Part shown: piece by piece, positions 21,045-33,263 of the stretch
How the letters are laid out: each line of letters starts with the position of its first letter
Position numbering within the stretch: position 1 is the stretch's first letter
Source: Pseudomonas sp. MRSN 12121
GTDB taxonomy: Bacteria > Pseudomonadota > Gammaproteobacteria > Pseudomonadales > Pseudomonadaceae
Assembly: GCF_000931465.1 (NCBI RefSeq)
Contig: NZ_CP010892.1
Coordinates: 2,170,001 to 2,234,000, forward strand
Direction of reading: 5' to 3'
DNA: 64,000 nt
Position numbers and translations under genes: made by a program
The notes under the pieces: model-generated
What the model saw: only the letters and a program-made list of their open reading frames with translations
Databases searched by the model: none
What the model was told of the DNA's origin: nothing

Positions 21045-21752
21045 ATGGCCCAGTCGGAAACCGTTGAACGCATTCTCGATGCTGCCGAGCAGTTGTTCGC
21101 GGAAAAAGGTTTTGCCGAAACCTCATTGCGGCTGATCACCAGCAAGGCCGGGGTCAACCTGGCGGCGGTGAACTATCATTTCGGCTCCAAAAAGGCCCTG
21201 ATCCAGGCGGTATTCTCGCGCTTCCTGGGGCCATTCTGCGTCAGCCTCGATCGTGAGCTGGAGCGTCGTTCGGCCAAGCCGGACAGCAAGCCAAGCCTCG
21301 AAGAGTTGCTGGAAATCCTCGTCGAGCAGGCCTTGGTGGTCCAGCCTCGCAGCGGCAACGATCTGTCTATCTTTATGCGCCTCCTGGGCCTGGCCTTCAG
21401 TCAGAGCCAGGGCCATTTGCGACGTTATCTGGAAGACATGTACGGCAAGGTATTCCGCCGCTACATGCTGCTGGTCAATGAAGCCGCGCCGCGCATTCCG
21501 CCGATCGAGCTGTTCTGGCGCGTGCATTTCATGCTGGGTGCGGCGGCGTTCAGCATGTCGGGCATCAAGGCATTGCGCGCGATCGCCGAGACTGATTTCG
21601 GGGTCAATACGTCGATCGAGCAGGTGATGCGCCTGATGGTGCCGTTCCTGGCAGCCGGCATGCGCGCCGAAACCGGCGTGACCGACGATGTCATGGCTAC
21701 GGCGCAACTCAAGCCGCGTAGCAAATCGGCTCCGGCGGTCGCCAAGGCCTGA
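21045..21752 (+). CDS. psrA: TetR-family fatty-acid-responsive regulator PsrA
   Basis: Homodimeric TetR-type regulator of 235 residues. In P. aeruginosa and P. putida it represses its own gene and beta-oxidation genes, activates rpoS and is released by long-chain fatty acids. The helix-turn-helix is in ERILDAAEQLFAEKGFAETS, with recognition around LAAVNYHFGSKKALIQAVFS. The C-terminal ligand-binding domain extends to the Lys/Ala-rich tail. I start at ATG 21045 (SD-like GGCGGAG) instead of a TTG inside the operator. It sits beside lexA as in other pseudomonads, and fadBA lies 8 kb away in this window. Confidence 0.94.
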   Translation: MAQSETVERILDAAEQLFAEKGFAETSLRLITSKAGVNLAAVNYHFGSKKALIQAVFSRFLGPFCVSLDRELERRSAKPDSKPSLEELLEILVEQALVVQPRSGNDLSIFMRLLGLAFSQSQGHLRRYLEDMYGKVFRRYMLLVNEAAPRIPPIELFWRVHFMLGAAAFSMSGIKALRAIAETDFGVNTSIEQVMRLMVPFLAAGMRAETGVTDDVMATAQLKPRSKSAPAVAKA

Positions 21753-21944
21753 CCGGGCGGGTGGGCGCGGCAGCTTACATCCGCTAAGCTAGCCGCCCAT
21801 GCCGACTCTCGTTTTCTATCTTTCTTCATTCCCTTCGCCGACCTTCGCTCGCCAGGCCTCGCCTTTGGCGACAGGCTCGTGCGTCGGTGTCATGCCGGCG
21901 CCCCTGGTGATGCCGGGCGTGCGCCTCGTTACTAAGGAATAGCT

Positions 21945-22955
21945 ATGACCACAGCCCTGCAAGGCTCCTTGATGGTGGATGTCGCCGGTACCTGGCTGAC
22001 GGCTGAAGATCGCCAGTTGCTGCGCCAGCCCGAAGTCGGTGGGCTGATCATTTTTGCCCGCAATATCGAGCATCCTCGCCAGGTGCGTGAACTCAGTGCA
22101 GCCATCCGGGCGATTCGCCCGGACCTGTTGCTGGCGGTGGACCAGGAGGGTGGTCGCGTACAACGCCTGCGCCAGGGCTTCGTACGACTGCCTGCGATGC
22201 GCGCCATCGCCGACAATCCGAACGCCGAGTACCTGGCCGAACAGTGCGGCTGGATCATGGCCACCGAGGTGCTGGCGGTGGGCCTGGACCTGAGTTTCGC
22301 GCCGGTGCTGGACCTCGACCACCAGCGCAGTGCCGTGGTGGGGACCCGCTCTTTCGAGGGTGATCCCGAGCGCGCCGCGGTGCTGGCGGGGGCCTTTATC
22401 CGGGGCATGAACAGCGCCGGCATGGCGGCCACCGGCAAGCATTTCCCCGGGCACGGCTGGGCCGAGGCGGACTCCCACGTGGCGATCCCCAATGACGAGC
22501 GCAGCCTCGACGAGATTCGCGCCAAGGACCTGCTGCCGTTCGCGCGCCTGAGCAAGCAATTGGCGGCGGTGATGCCGGCCCACGTCATCTATCCCCAGGT
22601 CGATGCCCAGCCGGCCGGTTTCTCCCGCCGCTGGTTGCAGGAGATCCTGCGTGGCGAATTGCAGTTCGACGGGGTCATTTTCAGTGATGACCTGTCGATG
22701 GCCGGGGCGCATGTAGTGGGGGATGCCGCGAGCCGTATCGAAGCGGCGCTGTCGGCCGGGTGCGACATGGGCCTGGTGTGCAACGACCGCGCGGCGGCCG
22801 AACTGGCGCTGAGCGCGGCGCAACGCCTGAAAGTCACGCCGTCGCCACGCATCGCGCGGATGCGCGGCCAGGCGTTCGCCCGTACCGATTACCGTCAGGA
22901 TCCGCGCTGGCTGGCGGCGCTTGGCGCCCTCAAGGATGCCCAGCTGATCGATTGA
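21945..22955 (+). CDS. nagZ: beta-N-acetylhexosaminidase
   Basis: Cytosolic family GH3 glucosaminidase that removes GlcNAc from anhydromuropeptides during peptidoglycan recycling; in pseudomonads its products influence AmpR and beta-lactamase induction. The 336-residue single-domain protein has the flexible catalytic loop KHFPGHGWAEADSHV, containing the Asp/His pair, and the nucleophile Asp in FSDDLSMAGAH. The start MTTALQGSLMVDVAGTWL is preceded by AAGGAAT. It belongs to the same recycling route as slt. The gene that follows nagZ in P. aeruginosa (a purine phosphorylase, PA3004) is absent here. Confidence 0.95.
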   Translation: MTTALQGSLMVDVAGTWLTAEDRQLLRQPEVGGLIIFARNIEHPRQVRELSAAIRAIRPDLLLAVDQEGGRVQRLRQGFVRLPAMRAIADNPNAEYLAEQCGWIMATEVLAVGLDLSFAPVLDLDHQRSAVVGTRSFEGDPERAAVLAGAFIRGMNSAGMAATGKHFPGHGWAEADSHVAIPNDERSLDEIRAKDLLPFARLSKQLAAVMPAHVIYPQVDAQPAGFSRRWLQEILRGELQFDGVIFSDDLSMAGAHVVGDAASRIEAALSAGCDMGLVCNDRAAAELALSAAQRLKVTPSPRIARMRGQAFARTDYRQDPRWLAALGALKDAQLID

Positions 22956-23009
22956 GCCTGGTTTGCCCGGTGCCTGGCGAATACACCGGGTACCGACCCC
23001 GAGGCCGGA

Positions 23010-25703
<2,694 letters not shown>

Positions 25704-25714
25704 AGGGACTTCTG

Positions 25715-26278
25715 TCAGTCCACGATTTCAGGCGGCGCCTGGCGCGGCGCGGGGGCCGACAGCGAGGTGATCTTGATCAGCAGGGCCAGGTGGCCGTTGT
25801 CGAGGTAGTTGAGCTGGCCGTTCTTGGTATGGCTTTGCTGTTTCAGGCGTTCGCTGGCGGTCACCAGGCCATTGCCGTCGATCTGGTTGACCCAGAACTG
25901 CGCGTCCACATCGGTGAAGCGCCCGAGTTTCAGGCTCAGGGTGCCCTCGATCGGGAACTGGCCGAATTGCTCCTGGCCTTCGCTGACCGCGACCTTTACC
26001 GGCGTCTCGTCCAGCGCCTGCTGCCAGGCCTTGTGCATCAGCACGCTGTAGTCGCCGCTGGCGGTGAGTTTCTCCACCACGCTGCCCAGCGCCGGGGTGC
26101 GCAGGCTGTCGGCGCCCAGGCGTTGCGCGCCGGCGGCCCAGTCTTCGGGAGCGGCACGGCTGGCAATCGCGGGAACCGCATTCTGCCGGACCAGGATCAT
26201 TTCGACCTGATACATGTCGGCGAAGGCCGAGGGAGCGACCAGGGTCAGGAGCAAGGTCAGTGAGCGAAACAGGCGCAT
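25715..26278 (-). CDS. csiV: CsiV family periplasmic protein
   Basis: A 187-residue exported protein with a Sec signal peptide (MRLFRSLTLLLTLVAPSAFA, cleavage before DMYQVEMILV). The start of the mature form (YQVEMILVRQ) and the closing GHLALLIKITSL are typical of the CsiV family, which in Vibrio supports cell-wall synthesis by PBP1A. ATG 26278 has GAAGGA eight bases upstream and is 10 bases after the mfd stop. Its cell-wall role in Pseudomonas is inferred from family only; the operon link with mfd is widespread in gamma-proteobacteria. Confidence 0.82.
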   Translation of the reverse strand: MRLFRSLTLLLTLVAPSAFADMYQVEMILVRQNAVPAIASRAAPEDWAAGAQRLGADSLRTPALGSVVEKLTASGDYSVLMHKAWQQALDETPVKVAVSEGQEQFGQFPIEGTLSLKLGRFTDVDAQFWVNQIDGNGLVTASERLKQQSHTKNGQLNYLDNGHLALLIKITSLSAPAPRQAPPEIVD

Positions 26279-26288
26279 GGGGCGTCCT

Positions 26289-29200
26289 TCAGGCAGTTTT
26301 CGGAGTGAGGCGCTCGAACAGCGCCTCCAATGTATTGAAGCGTTCTTCCGGACGTTCCATCGGCACCATGAATTTGAACAGCGTAGCGCCTTCAAACTTG
26401 TAGCGATTGGGTTGGCCCTGGATGAGCTTGATCAGCGCCAGCGGATCCACCGGCGTGTCGGCGGCGAACTCGATGCGACCGCCCTGCGGGCCGCCGTCGA
26501 CCTTCTTGATACCCAGTTGCTCGGCCTGCAGCTTGAGCAGGGTCAGGCGCACCAGGTTCTTGGTCGGTTCCGGCAGCAGGCCGAAGCGGTCGATCATTTC
26601 CACTTGCAGGTCTTTGAGGCCGTCCTCGTCGGTGGCCGAGGCGATGCGCTTGTACAGGATCAGCCGTGCATGCACGTCCGGCAGGTAGTCTTCGGGAATC
26701 AGCGCCGGCAGGCGCAGGTTGATTTCCGGGCCACCACCCAGCGGCTGGTCGAGGTTCGGCTGCTCGCCCTTGCGGATGGCTTTCACCGCGCGTTCGAGCA
26801 TCTCCATATAAAGGGTGAAGCCGACCGCCTGGATCTGGCCGCTTTGGCCGTCACCCAGCAGTTCGCCGGCGCCGCGGATTTCCAGGTCGTTGGTGGCGAG
26901 CACGAAGCCGGCCCCCAGGTCCTGGGTATTGGCGATCGCCTCCAGGCGCTTTTCCGCGTCCGGGGTGATCTGCTGGCGGGGTGGCGTCAGCAGGTAGGCA
27001 TAAGCCTGGTGGTGGCTGCGGCCGACCCGTCCGCGCAGCTGGTGCAGCTGGGCCAGGCCGAACTTGTCGGCGCGCTCGATAATGATGGTGTTGGCGCTCG
27101 GCACGTCGATCCCGGTCTCGATGATGGTCGAGGCGATCAGCACGTTGAAGCGCTTGTGGTAGAAGTCGCTCATCACCTGTTCGAGTTCGCGTTCGCGCAT
27201 CTGCCCGTGGCCGATGCCGATGCGGGCTTCGGGCACCAGTTCGGCGAGGTCGGCGGCGCACTTCTCGATGGTCTTCACATCGTTGTGCAGGTAATACACC
27301 TGGCCGCCGCGCAGCAGTTCGCGCAGCAGCGCCTCCTTGACCGTGCTCTTGTTCTGCTCCATGACGAAGGTGCGCACCGACAGGCGCCGGGCCGGCGGCG
27401 TGGCGATGATCGACAGGTCGCGCATGCCCGACACCGCCATGTTCAGCGTGCGCGGAATCGGCGTGGCGGTCAGGGTCAGGATGTCGACCTCGCTGCGCAG
27501 GGCCTTGAGCTGTTCTTTCTGGCGCACGCCGAAGCGGTGTTCTTCGTCGATGATCACCAGGCCCAGGTTCTTGATCTTCACATCGTCCTGCAACAGCTTG
27601 TGGGTGCCGATGACGATGTCGATCTTGCCTTCGGCCAGGTCGGCCACCGCGGCATTCACTTCCTTGGCGGACTTGAAGCGGCTCATCACCTCCACGGTCA
27701 CCGGCCAATCGGCGAAGCGGTCGCGGAAGCTGTTGTAGTGCTGCTGGGCGAGCAGGGTGGTGGGCACCAGGATCGCCACCTGCTTGCCGCCGTGCACGGC
27801 GATGAAGGCGGCGCGCATCGCCACTTCGGTCTTGCCGAAGCCGACGTCGCCGCAGACCAGGCGATCCATCGGCTTGGCGGCGAGCATGTCCTCGCGCACC
27901 GCTTCAATGGTGGTCTGCTGGTCCGGGGTTTCCTCGAACGGGAAGCCGGCGCTGAACGTGGCGTAATCGGCTTTCGGATCGGCGAAGGCATACCCTTCGC
28001 GGGCGGCGCGGCGCGCGTAGATGTCCAACAGCTCGGCGGCGACATCGCGTACCTGTTCGGCGGCCTTGCGCTTGGCTTTCTGCCAGGCTTCGGAACCCAG
28101 GCGGTGCAACGGGGCGAGGGCGTCGTCGCTGCCGGTGTAGCGGGCGATCAGGTGCAGGTTGGCCACGGGCACATAGAGCTTGGCGCCCTCGGCATATTCG
28201 AGGGTGAGGAATTCGGCGGCCTGGTTGTCGATCTCCAGGATCGACAGCCCCAGATAACGACCCACGCCATGATCGATATGCACCACCGGCGCGCCCTCGC
28301 GCAGCTCGGTAAGGTTCTTGATCACCGCGTCGTTGTTGGCGTCGGCGCGCTTCTCCCGGCGCCGGCGCTGCATCACGCGCTGGCCGAACAACGGGCTTTC
28401 GGCCACCAGTGCCAGCGCCGGATCGTCCAGCTGCAAGCCTTCGTCCAGTGGCGCGATGGTGATTGCCAGGCGTTCCTTGCTCGCGACGAAATCCGGCCAG
28501 CTGTCGACGGTCTTCGGCCGCAGCTTCAGGCGTTCGAGCAATTCCAGCAGCACCTCGCGCCGCCCCGCGGACTCGGCGGTGAACAGCACGCGTCCGGAGA
28601 ACTGGTCGAGGAAATTCGCCAGGGCCGCCAGCGGCTGGTTGGCCTTGGCTTCGATGGCAAGGTTGGGCAGCGGCTGCGCCGGGAAGCGCTCGCGGCCGGC
28701 GCCGGCCTCGATGTCCTGCTGGCTGGCGACCACTCGTGGCCAGCTTTTCAGGCGGGCGAAGCAGTCTTCCACCGGCAGGAACAATTCGGCCGGTGGCAAT
28801 AAAGGGCGGGACGGATCGACGCGACGTTCTTCATAGCGGTTGCGCACATCGTTCCAGAAGTTCTCGGCCGCCTGCTCGATGCCCGGCAGCGAGAACACCT
28901 GGGTGTCCTGGGGCAGGTAGTCGAACAGGGTCGAGGTGTTCTCGAAGAACAGCGGCAGGTAGTACTCGATGCCGGCGGGAGTGATCCCGCTGCTCAGGTC
29001 CTGGAAGATCGGGCAGCGGCGGAAGTCGACATCGAAGCGTTCGCGAAAACGCGCCTTGAAGCGGGTGATGGCCTCTTTCTGCAGCGGGAATTCCTTGGCC
29101 GGCAGCAGGCGTACCGAATCGACCTTGTCGATCGAGCGCTGGTTTTCCGGATCGAAGGTGCGCAGGGTCTCGATTTCATCGTCGAACAGGTCGATGCGAT

Positions 29201-29738
29201 AAGGCAGTTTGCTGCCCATCGGGAACAGGTCGATCAGGGCCCCGCGCACGGCGAATTCGCCGTGCTCGTAGACCGTGTCGACGCAGCGATAGCCGCTGGC
29301 TTCCAGGCGGGTGCGCATCTGCTCGACATCGAGCTTCTGGCCGACGTCCAGCACCAGGCTGCTGCCCAGCAGATATTGGGTCGGTGCCAGGCGGTGCAGG
29401 GCGGTGGTGATCGGCACCACCAGCACGCCGTGCCCCAGCTCCGGCAGCCGGTACAGGCTGGCGATGCGCTGGGAAATGATGTCCTGGTGCGGCGAGAACA
29501 GATCGTAGGGCAGGGTTTCCCAGTCCGGGAAATGCAGCACGGGCAAATCCGGGGCGAAGAAACTCAGCTCCTGTTCCAGCCGTTCGGCACTTTGGCTGTC
29601 GGCGGTCAGCAGCAGGGTGAAGCGCTTGGCGGCGCTGGCAGCCTCGGCGATGGCCAGGCTGAGGGCGGCACCGGGCAGGTTGCCCCAGTGCTGTTTGCCG
29701 GCGGCGGCAGGGAGTTGCGGTAGACGCAGAACGGGCAC
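26289..29738 (-). CDS. mfd: transcription-repair coupling factor
   Basis: A 1149-residue DNA translocase that removes RNA polymerase stalled at lesions and recruits UvrA. Domain order is as expected: UvrB-like N-terminus (LHFPDWETLPYDLFSPHQDI), the RNA-polymerase-interacting CarD-like domain (VVHIDHGVGRYLGLS near residue 485), then RecG-like helicase motifs (Walker A VCGDVGFGKTEVAMRAAF, DEEH box VIIDEEHRFGVRQKE, motif VI QLRGRVGRSHHQAYAYLL) and the C-terminal autoinhibitory TRCF domain. It heads a leftward operon with csiV and the SNF2 helicase and is divergent from the GAPDH gene. Confidence 0.97.
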   Translation of the reverse strand: MPVLRLPQLPAAAGKQHWGNLPGAALSLAIAEAASAAKRFTLLLTADSQSAERLEQELSFFAPDLPVLHFPDWETLPYDLFSPHQDIISQRIASLYRLPELGHGVLVVPITTALHRLAPTQYLLGSSLVLDVGQKLDVEQMRTRLEASGYRCVDTVYEHGEFAVRGALIDLFPMGSKLPYRIDLFDDEIETLRTFDPENQRSIDKVDSVRLLPAKEFPLQKEAITRFKARFRERFDVDFRRCPIFQDLSSGITPAGIEYYLPLFFENTSTLFDYLPQDTQVFSLPGIEQAAENFWNDVRNRYEERRVDPSRPLLPPAELFLPVEDCFARLKSWPRVVASQQDIEAGAGRERFPAQPLPNLAIEAKANQPLAALANFLDQFSGRVLFTAESAGRREVLLELLERLKLRPKTVDSWPDFVASKERLAITIAPLDEGLQLDDPALALVAESPLFGQRVMQRRRREKRADANNDAVIKNLTELREGAPVVHIDHGVGRYLGLSILEIDNQAAEFLTLEYAEGAKLYVPVANLHLIARYTGSDDALAPLHRLGSEAWQKAKRKAAEQVRDVAAELLDIYARRAAREGYAFADPKADYATFSAGFPFEETPDQQTTIEAVREDMLAAKPMDRLVCGDVGFGKTEVAMRAAFIAVHGGKQVAILVPTTLLAQQHYNSFRDRFADWPVTVEVMSRFKSAKEVNAAVADLAEGKIDIVIGTHKLLQDDVKIKNLGLVIIDEEHRFGVRQKEQLKALRSEVDILTLTATPIPRTLNMAVSGMRDLSIIATPPARRLSVRTFVMEQNKSTVKEALLRELLRGGQVYYLHNDVKTIEKCAADLAELVPEARIGIGHGQMRERELEQVMSDFYHKRFNVLIASTIIETGIDVPSANTIIIERADKFGLAQLHQLRGRVGRSHHQAYAYLLTPPRQQITPDAEKRLEAIANTQDLGAGFVLATNDLEIRGAGELLGDGQSGQIQAVGFTLYMEMLERAVKAIRKGEQPNLDQPLGGGPEINLRLPALIPEDYLPDVHARLILYKRIASATDEDGLKDLQVEMIDRFGLLPEPTKNLVRLTLLKLQAEQLGIKKVDGGPQGGRIEFAADTPVDPLALIKLIQGQPNRYKFEGATLFKFMVPMERPEERFNTLEALFERLTPKTA

Positions 29739-30102
29739 GGAAGGTTGAGCTCCAGCGTTGCGACAAAGTCGGTAATTGTACGGCCCTGCGTACCGGCTGT
29801 CAGTTGCAGATGTGTCTATCGCGTGGTCGGGGCAAATGTAGTGGCTATGACAAAAAAACCGGCTTTCTGATGGGAAATGTAGTGCCGTTTCGCGGTGGTG
29901 TTACGGAGGGTTACAGACAACGCAGAATACCCATGCAAAATATAGGCTTTTGCAAAGCCGCGTATTTACTGGGCTGGAGCGAGGCGGGATTTTCCCCGAG
30001 GGGATTTTGTTACGTTCCGCACGACAGGCGCGCATTGCTACGGTGGGGACTCGGCGGCATAATGTAGCCCCTTTTTTCAGCCCCTACATGTGGAAGGTTC
30101 CC
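29739..30102. other. 364-base divergent intergenic region between mfd and the GAPDH gene
   Basis: No gene is called here. An 87-codon plus-strand frame (29804-30067) lacks an SD and any recognisable family. The right end carries the GAPDH promoter (30035-30063); the mfd promoter should lie at the left end but no clear hexamers stand out. Confidence 0.5.
30035..30063 (+). promoter_or_regulatory. promoter of the GAPDH gene
   Basis: TTGCTA (30035-30040), a 17-base spacer, and CATAAT (30058-30063), about 40 bases before the GTG start. Confidence 0.6.
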
Positions 30103-31551
30103 GTGACTCAGAAGCCCGACCAGTGTCTTGGTGAATGGATCGACCGTGAAGCGCTCGCAGAAGCGATGATTCCGCTTATCGGTCAGCTCTACCGCAATAA
30201 CAATGTGGTGAGTTCGATCTATGGCCGCAGCCTGATCAACCAGTCTGTCATCGCGATTCTCAAAGCTCACCGCTTTGCTCGCCATCGTCAGTCCGACGAA
30301 AGCGAATTGTCCGTCCACGAAACGTTCCCTCTGCTCAAAGCCATGAGCGAGCTCAAGCTCGGCGCTGCCTCAGTAGACCTGGGCAAGCTGGCCGTCAAAT
30401 TCAAGACCCAGGGCAATGGCCGCACCGCCGAGCAATTCGTTCGCGAAGAGCTGGCCGAAGTGGTTGGCCAGCAAAACGCCTCGGCCCGTAAAGGCACCGA
30501 CGTGGTGCTGTACGGCTTCGGCCGTATCGGCCGCCTGCTGGCGCGCATCCTGATCGAAAAAACCGGTGGTGGCGACGGCCTGCGCCTGCGTGCCATCGTC
30601 GTGCGCAAAGGCGCCGAAAACGACCTGACCAAGCGCGCCAGCCTGCTGCGTCGCGACTCGGTGCACGGTTCGTTCAACGGCACCATCACCATCGATGAAG
30701 CCAACAACACCATCACCGCCAACGGCAACCTGATCCAGGTGATCTACGCCAAGAGCCCGAGCGAAGTCGACTACACCCAGTACGGCATCCACGATGCGCT
30801 GATCGTCGACAACACCGGTGTATGGCGCGACGCCGACGGCCTGGGCCAGCACCTGGCCTGCCCGGGCGCTGCCCGCGTGGTTCTGACCGCACCTGGCAAG
30901 GGCGCGCTGAAGAACATCGTGCACGGTATCAACCACGGCGAAATCACCGCTGACGACAAGATCGTTTCCGCCGCCTCTTGCACCACCAACGCCATCGTGC
31001 CGGTGCTCAAGGCTGTGAACGACCAGTACGGCATCGTCAACGGCCACGTCGAAACCGTTCACTCGTTCACCAACGACCAGAACCTGATCGACAACTTCCA
31101 CAAGGGCAGCCGTCGTGGCCGCGCCGCGCCGCTGAACATGGTGATCACCGAGACCGGTGCTGCCACTGCCGCCGCCAAGGCGCTGCCAGTGCTCAAGGGC
31201 AAGCTGACCGGTAACGCGATTCGTGTTCCGACGCCGAACGTGTCGATGGCCATCCTCAACCTGAACCTGGAAAAGGCCACCACCCGCGACGAGATCAACG
31301 AGTACCTGCGCCAGACGGCCATGCACTCGGATCTGCACAAGCAGATCGACTTCGTCAATTCCCAGGAAGTGGTTTCCACCGACTTCGTCGGCTCGCGCCA
31401 CGCCGGTGTGGTGGACGCTGAAGCGACCATCTGCAACGACAACCGCGTTGTGCTGTACGTCTGGTACGACAACGAATTCGGTTACAGCTGCCAGGTGGTT
31501 CGCGTGATGGAAGACATGGCCGGGGTCAACCCGCCAGCGTTCCCGCGCTAA
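30103..31551 (+). CDS. gap: glyceraldehyde-3-phosphate dehydrogenase, long form
   Basis: NAD(P)-dependent GAPDH acting in gluconeogenesis/lower glycolysis. The catalytic part has VVLYGFGRIGRLLARIL (dinucleotide binding, near residue 133), the active-site Cys in SAASCTTNAIVPV and VWYDNEFGYSCQVV near the C-terminus. About 130 extra helical residues precede the NAD domain (TQKPDQCLGEWIDREALAEA), the long form that pseudomonads carry in addition to the classic short enzyme. I chose GTG 30103 because GGAAGG lies five bases upstream; the ATG at 30088 has no SD. That gives 482 residues. Confidence 0.92.
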   Translation: MTQKPDQCLGEWIDREALAEAMIPLIGQLYRNNNVVSSIYGRSLINQSVIAILKAHRFARHRQSDESELSVHETFPLLKAMSELKLGAASVDLGKLAVKFKTQGNGRTAEQFVREELAEVVGQQNASARKGTDVVLYGFGRIGRLLARILIEKTGGGDGLRLRAIVVRKGAENDLTKRASLLRRDSVHGSFNGTITIDEANNTITANGNLIQVIYAKSPSEVDYTQYGIHDALIVDNTGVWRDADGLGQHLACPGAARVVLTAPGKGALKNIVHGINHGEITADDKIVSAASCTTNAIVPVLKAVNDQYGIVNGHVETVHSFTNDQNLIDNFHKGSRRGRAAPLNMVITETGAATAAAKALPVLKGKLTGNAIRVPTPNVSMAILNLNLEKATTRDEINEYLRQTAMHSDLHKQIDFVNSQEVVSTDFVGSRHAGVVDAEATICNDNRVVLYVWYDNEFGYSCQVVRVMEDMAGVNPPAFPR

Positions 31552-31568
31552 GCCTTAGCCGCACATGA

Positions 31569-31600
31569 AAACGCCCCGACTTGTCGGGGCGTTTTTGTTT
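31569..31600 (+). terminator. intrinsic terminator of the GAPDH gene
   Basis: ACGCCCCGAC and GTCGGGGCGT form a nearly perfect stem with A-rich sequence before and TTTTTGTTT after. Confidence 0.9.
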
Positions 31601-31614
31601 GTGGCGTTTGCCTT

Positions 31615-31679
31615 GTCGCGGGCAAGCCTCGCTCCTACAGGCACATCAAACCCGTAGGAGCGAGGCCTGCCCGCGATGG
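31615..31679. repeat. REP-type doublet (REPIN-like)
   Basis: Two inverted copies of a Pseudomonas REP-like unit: TCGCGGGCAAGCCTCGCTCC (left, from 31616) and its complement with one mismatch (right, 31654-31676), separated by about 14 bases. It lies between convergent genes, the usual place for such elements. Confidence 0.8.
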
Positions 31680-31682
31680 CTG

Positions 31683-32984
31683 CTATTGAGCGCCGCCAGT
31701 CACCGCCGCCTGCGCGGTACGCAGCTCATGGCGCTTGCCACGGAACAGCACCAGGGTCGCGATCAGGCCCAGGATCGCTGCGCCGCTGAGCCAGATGCCG
31801 GGCGCCGCCTTGTTGTCCAGCACATGGATCAGATAGGTACAGGCCGCCGGGGTGAAGCCGCCAAAGGTCGCGGTCGCCAGGCTGTAGGCCAGGGAGAAGC
31901 CGGTAGTGCGCACCTCCACCGGCATGATTTCGGTCAGGGCCACCACCATGGCGCCGTTGTACGAGCCATAGAGGAAGGACAGCCACAGTTCGACGATCAG
32001 CAGATGACTGAAGCTCGGGTTGGCCACCAGCCAGGACAGCGCAGGATAGGCCGTGAGAATCGCCAGCGTGGTTGCCGCCAGCAGCAGGGGCTTGCGCCCG
32101 ATCTTGTCCGAGACCGCGCCCATCACCGGCAGCCAGAAGAAGTTCGACAGGCCGATGCACACGGTGACCAGCAGCGCGTCGAGGTCCGACAGCTGCAACT
32201 CGGCCTTGCCGAAGGTCGGGGTGTAGGCGGTGATCAGGTAGAAGGACACGGTGGTCATGACCACCAAAGCCATGCCTGCGAGGACGATGCCGAAATTCTG
32301 GCCGATGGAACGGATGATTTCCTGCAGGGTAGGGCGATGCTTGCGGGCCTGGAATTCCGGGGTTTCCTCCAGCGAGCGACGGATCATGAAGATCGCCGGC
32401 ACTATCATGCAGCCCACCAGGAAAGGCACGCGCCAGCCCCAGTCGCTCATCTGTTCCGGGTTCAGCCAATGGTTCAGGCCCACGCCCAGCAGGCCGGCGA
32501 AGACCACGGCGGCCTGCTGGCTCGCCGATTGCCAGCTGACGAAAAAGCCCTTGCGTCCGGGCGTGGAGATTTCCGCCAGGTAGACCGAGACGCCGCCCAG
32601 TTCCACGCCGGCGGAGAAGCCTTGCAGCAGGCGGCCAAGCAATACCAGCAGCGGTGCGGCGACCCCGAGGGTGGCATAGCCCGGGACGCAGGCGATCAGC
32701 ACGGTGCCGGCGGCCATGAGTGCCAGGGTGATGATCAGGCCCTGGCGACGGCCGTGGCGGTCGATGTAGGCACCCAGAAAGATCGCCCCCAGGGGGCGCA
32801 TCAGGAAGCCGGCGCCAAAGGTCGCCAGTGACAGCATCAGGGATGCGAAAGCACTGTCGGCAGGAAAGAAGGTCTTGGCGATGGCCGTGGCGTAGAAGCC
32901 GTAGACCATGAAGTCGAACATTTCCAGAAAGTTGCCGCTGACAACGCGAAAGATCGCTTTGCCTTTGCCCGTGGTCGTGGACAT
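31683..32984 (-). CDS. MFS transporter, metabolite:H+ symporter type (citrate/tricarballylate-like)
   Basis: A 12-helix major facilitator of 433 residues in the inner membrane. The MHS-subfamily marks are clear: [20 protein letters not shown] at the N-terminus, [21 protein letters not shown] (MFS loop 2-3 signature), and the central [11 protein letters not shown] copy. Relatives such as TcuC and CitA take up citrate or tricarballylate with protons, so a tricarboxylate is the best guess. ATG 32984 is preferred over a GTG three codons earlier; either is possible. In P. aeruginosa this interval holds the nqr cluster, which is not seen here. Confidence 0.88.
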   Translation of the reverse strand: MSTTTGKGKAIFRVVSGNFLEMFDFMVYGFYATAIAKTFFPADSAFASLMLSLATFGAGFLMRPLGAIFLGAYIDRHGRRQGLIITLALMAAGTVLIACVPGYATLGVAAPLLVLLGRLLQGFSAGVELGGVSVYLAEISTPGRKGFFVSWQSASQQAAVVFAGLLGVGLNHWLNPEQMSDWGWRVPFLVGCMIVPAIFMIRRSLEETPEFQARKHRPTLQEIIRSIGQNFGIVLAGMALVVMTTVSFYLITAYTPTFGKAELQLSDLDALLVTVCIGLSNFFWLPVMGAVSDKIGRKPLLLAATTLAILTAYPALSWLVANPSFSHLLIVELWLSFLYGSYNGAMVVALTEIMPVEVRTTGFSLAYSLATATFGGFTPAACTYLIHVLDNKAAPGIWLSGAAILGLIATLVLFRGKRHELRTAQAAVTGGAQ

Positions 32985-33263
32985 TTTATTCACTCACTTT
33001 GGCTATGTTTTGTTAGCAATCCCTGGTCGTTACCCGTCCTGGCTGCGTAACCCGGGCGGCAAAGCCGCAGGCCAGGCAGTTTGTAACAATATGTGTATGG
33101 GGCTGTGTAGGCAACAAAAACTCTTAGCTTGCTTGCTAAATAGCCGTTTGGCCTGGGGGTTATCGCGATCAGGCTGGTGTGCGGCGGGCGCGGGCGGTTG
33201 GCGCATAATGGCGCCCCTGTTTGTTCGCGATCGAAGGGTGGTCGATGTTCTGGAGACGCTGTT

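Noticed and set aside
26214..28802. A plus-strand open frame of 862 codons inside mfd
   Set aside because: Antisense shadow of mfd; composition (His, Gln, Val) is that of reverse-strand reading of a GC-rich gene.
29804..30067. 87-codon gene between mfd and the GAPDH gene
   Set aside because: No SD, no family; it runs through the GAPDH promoter.
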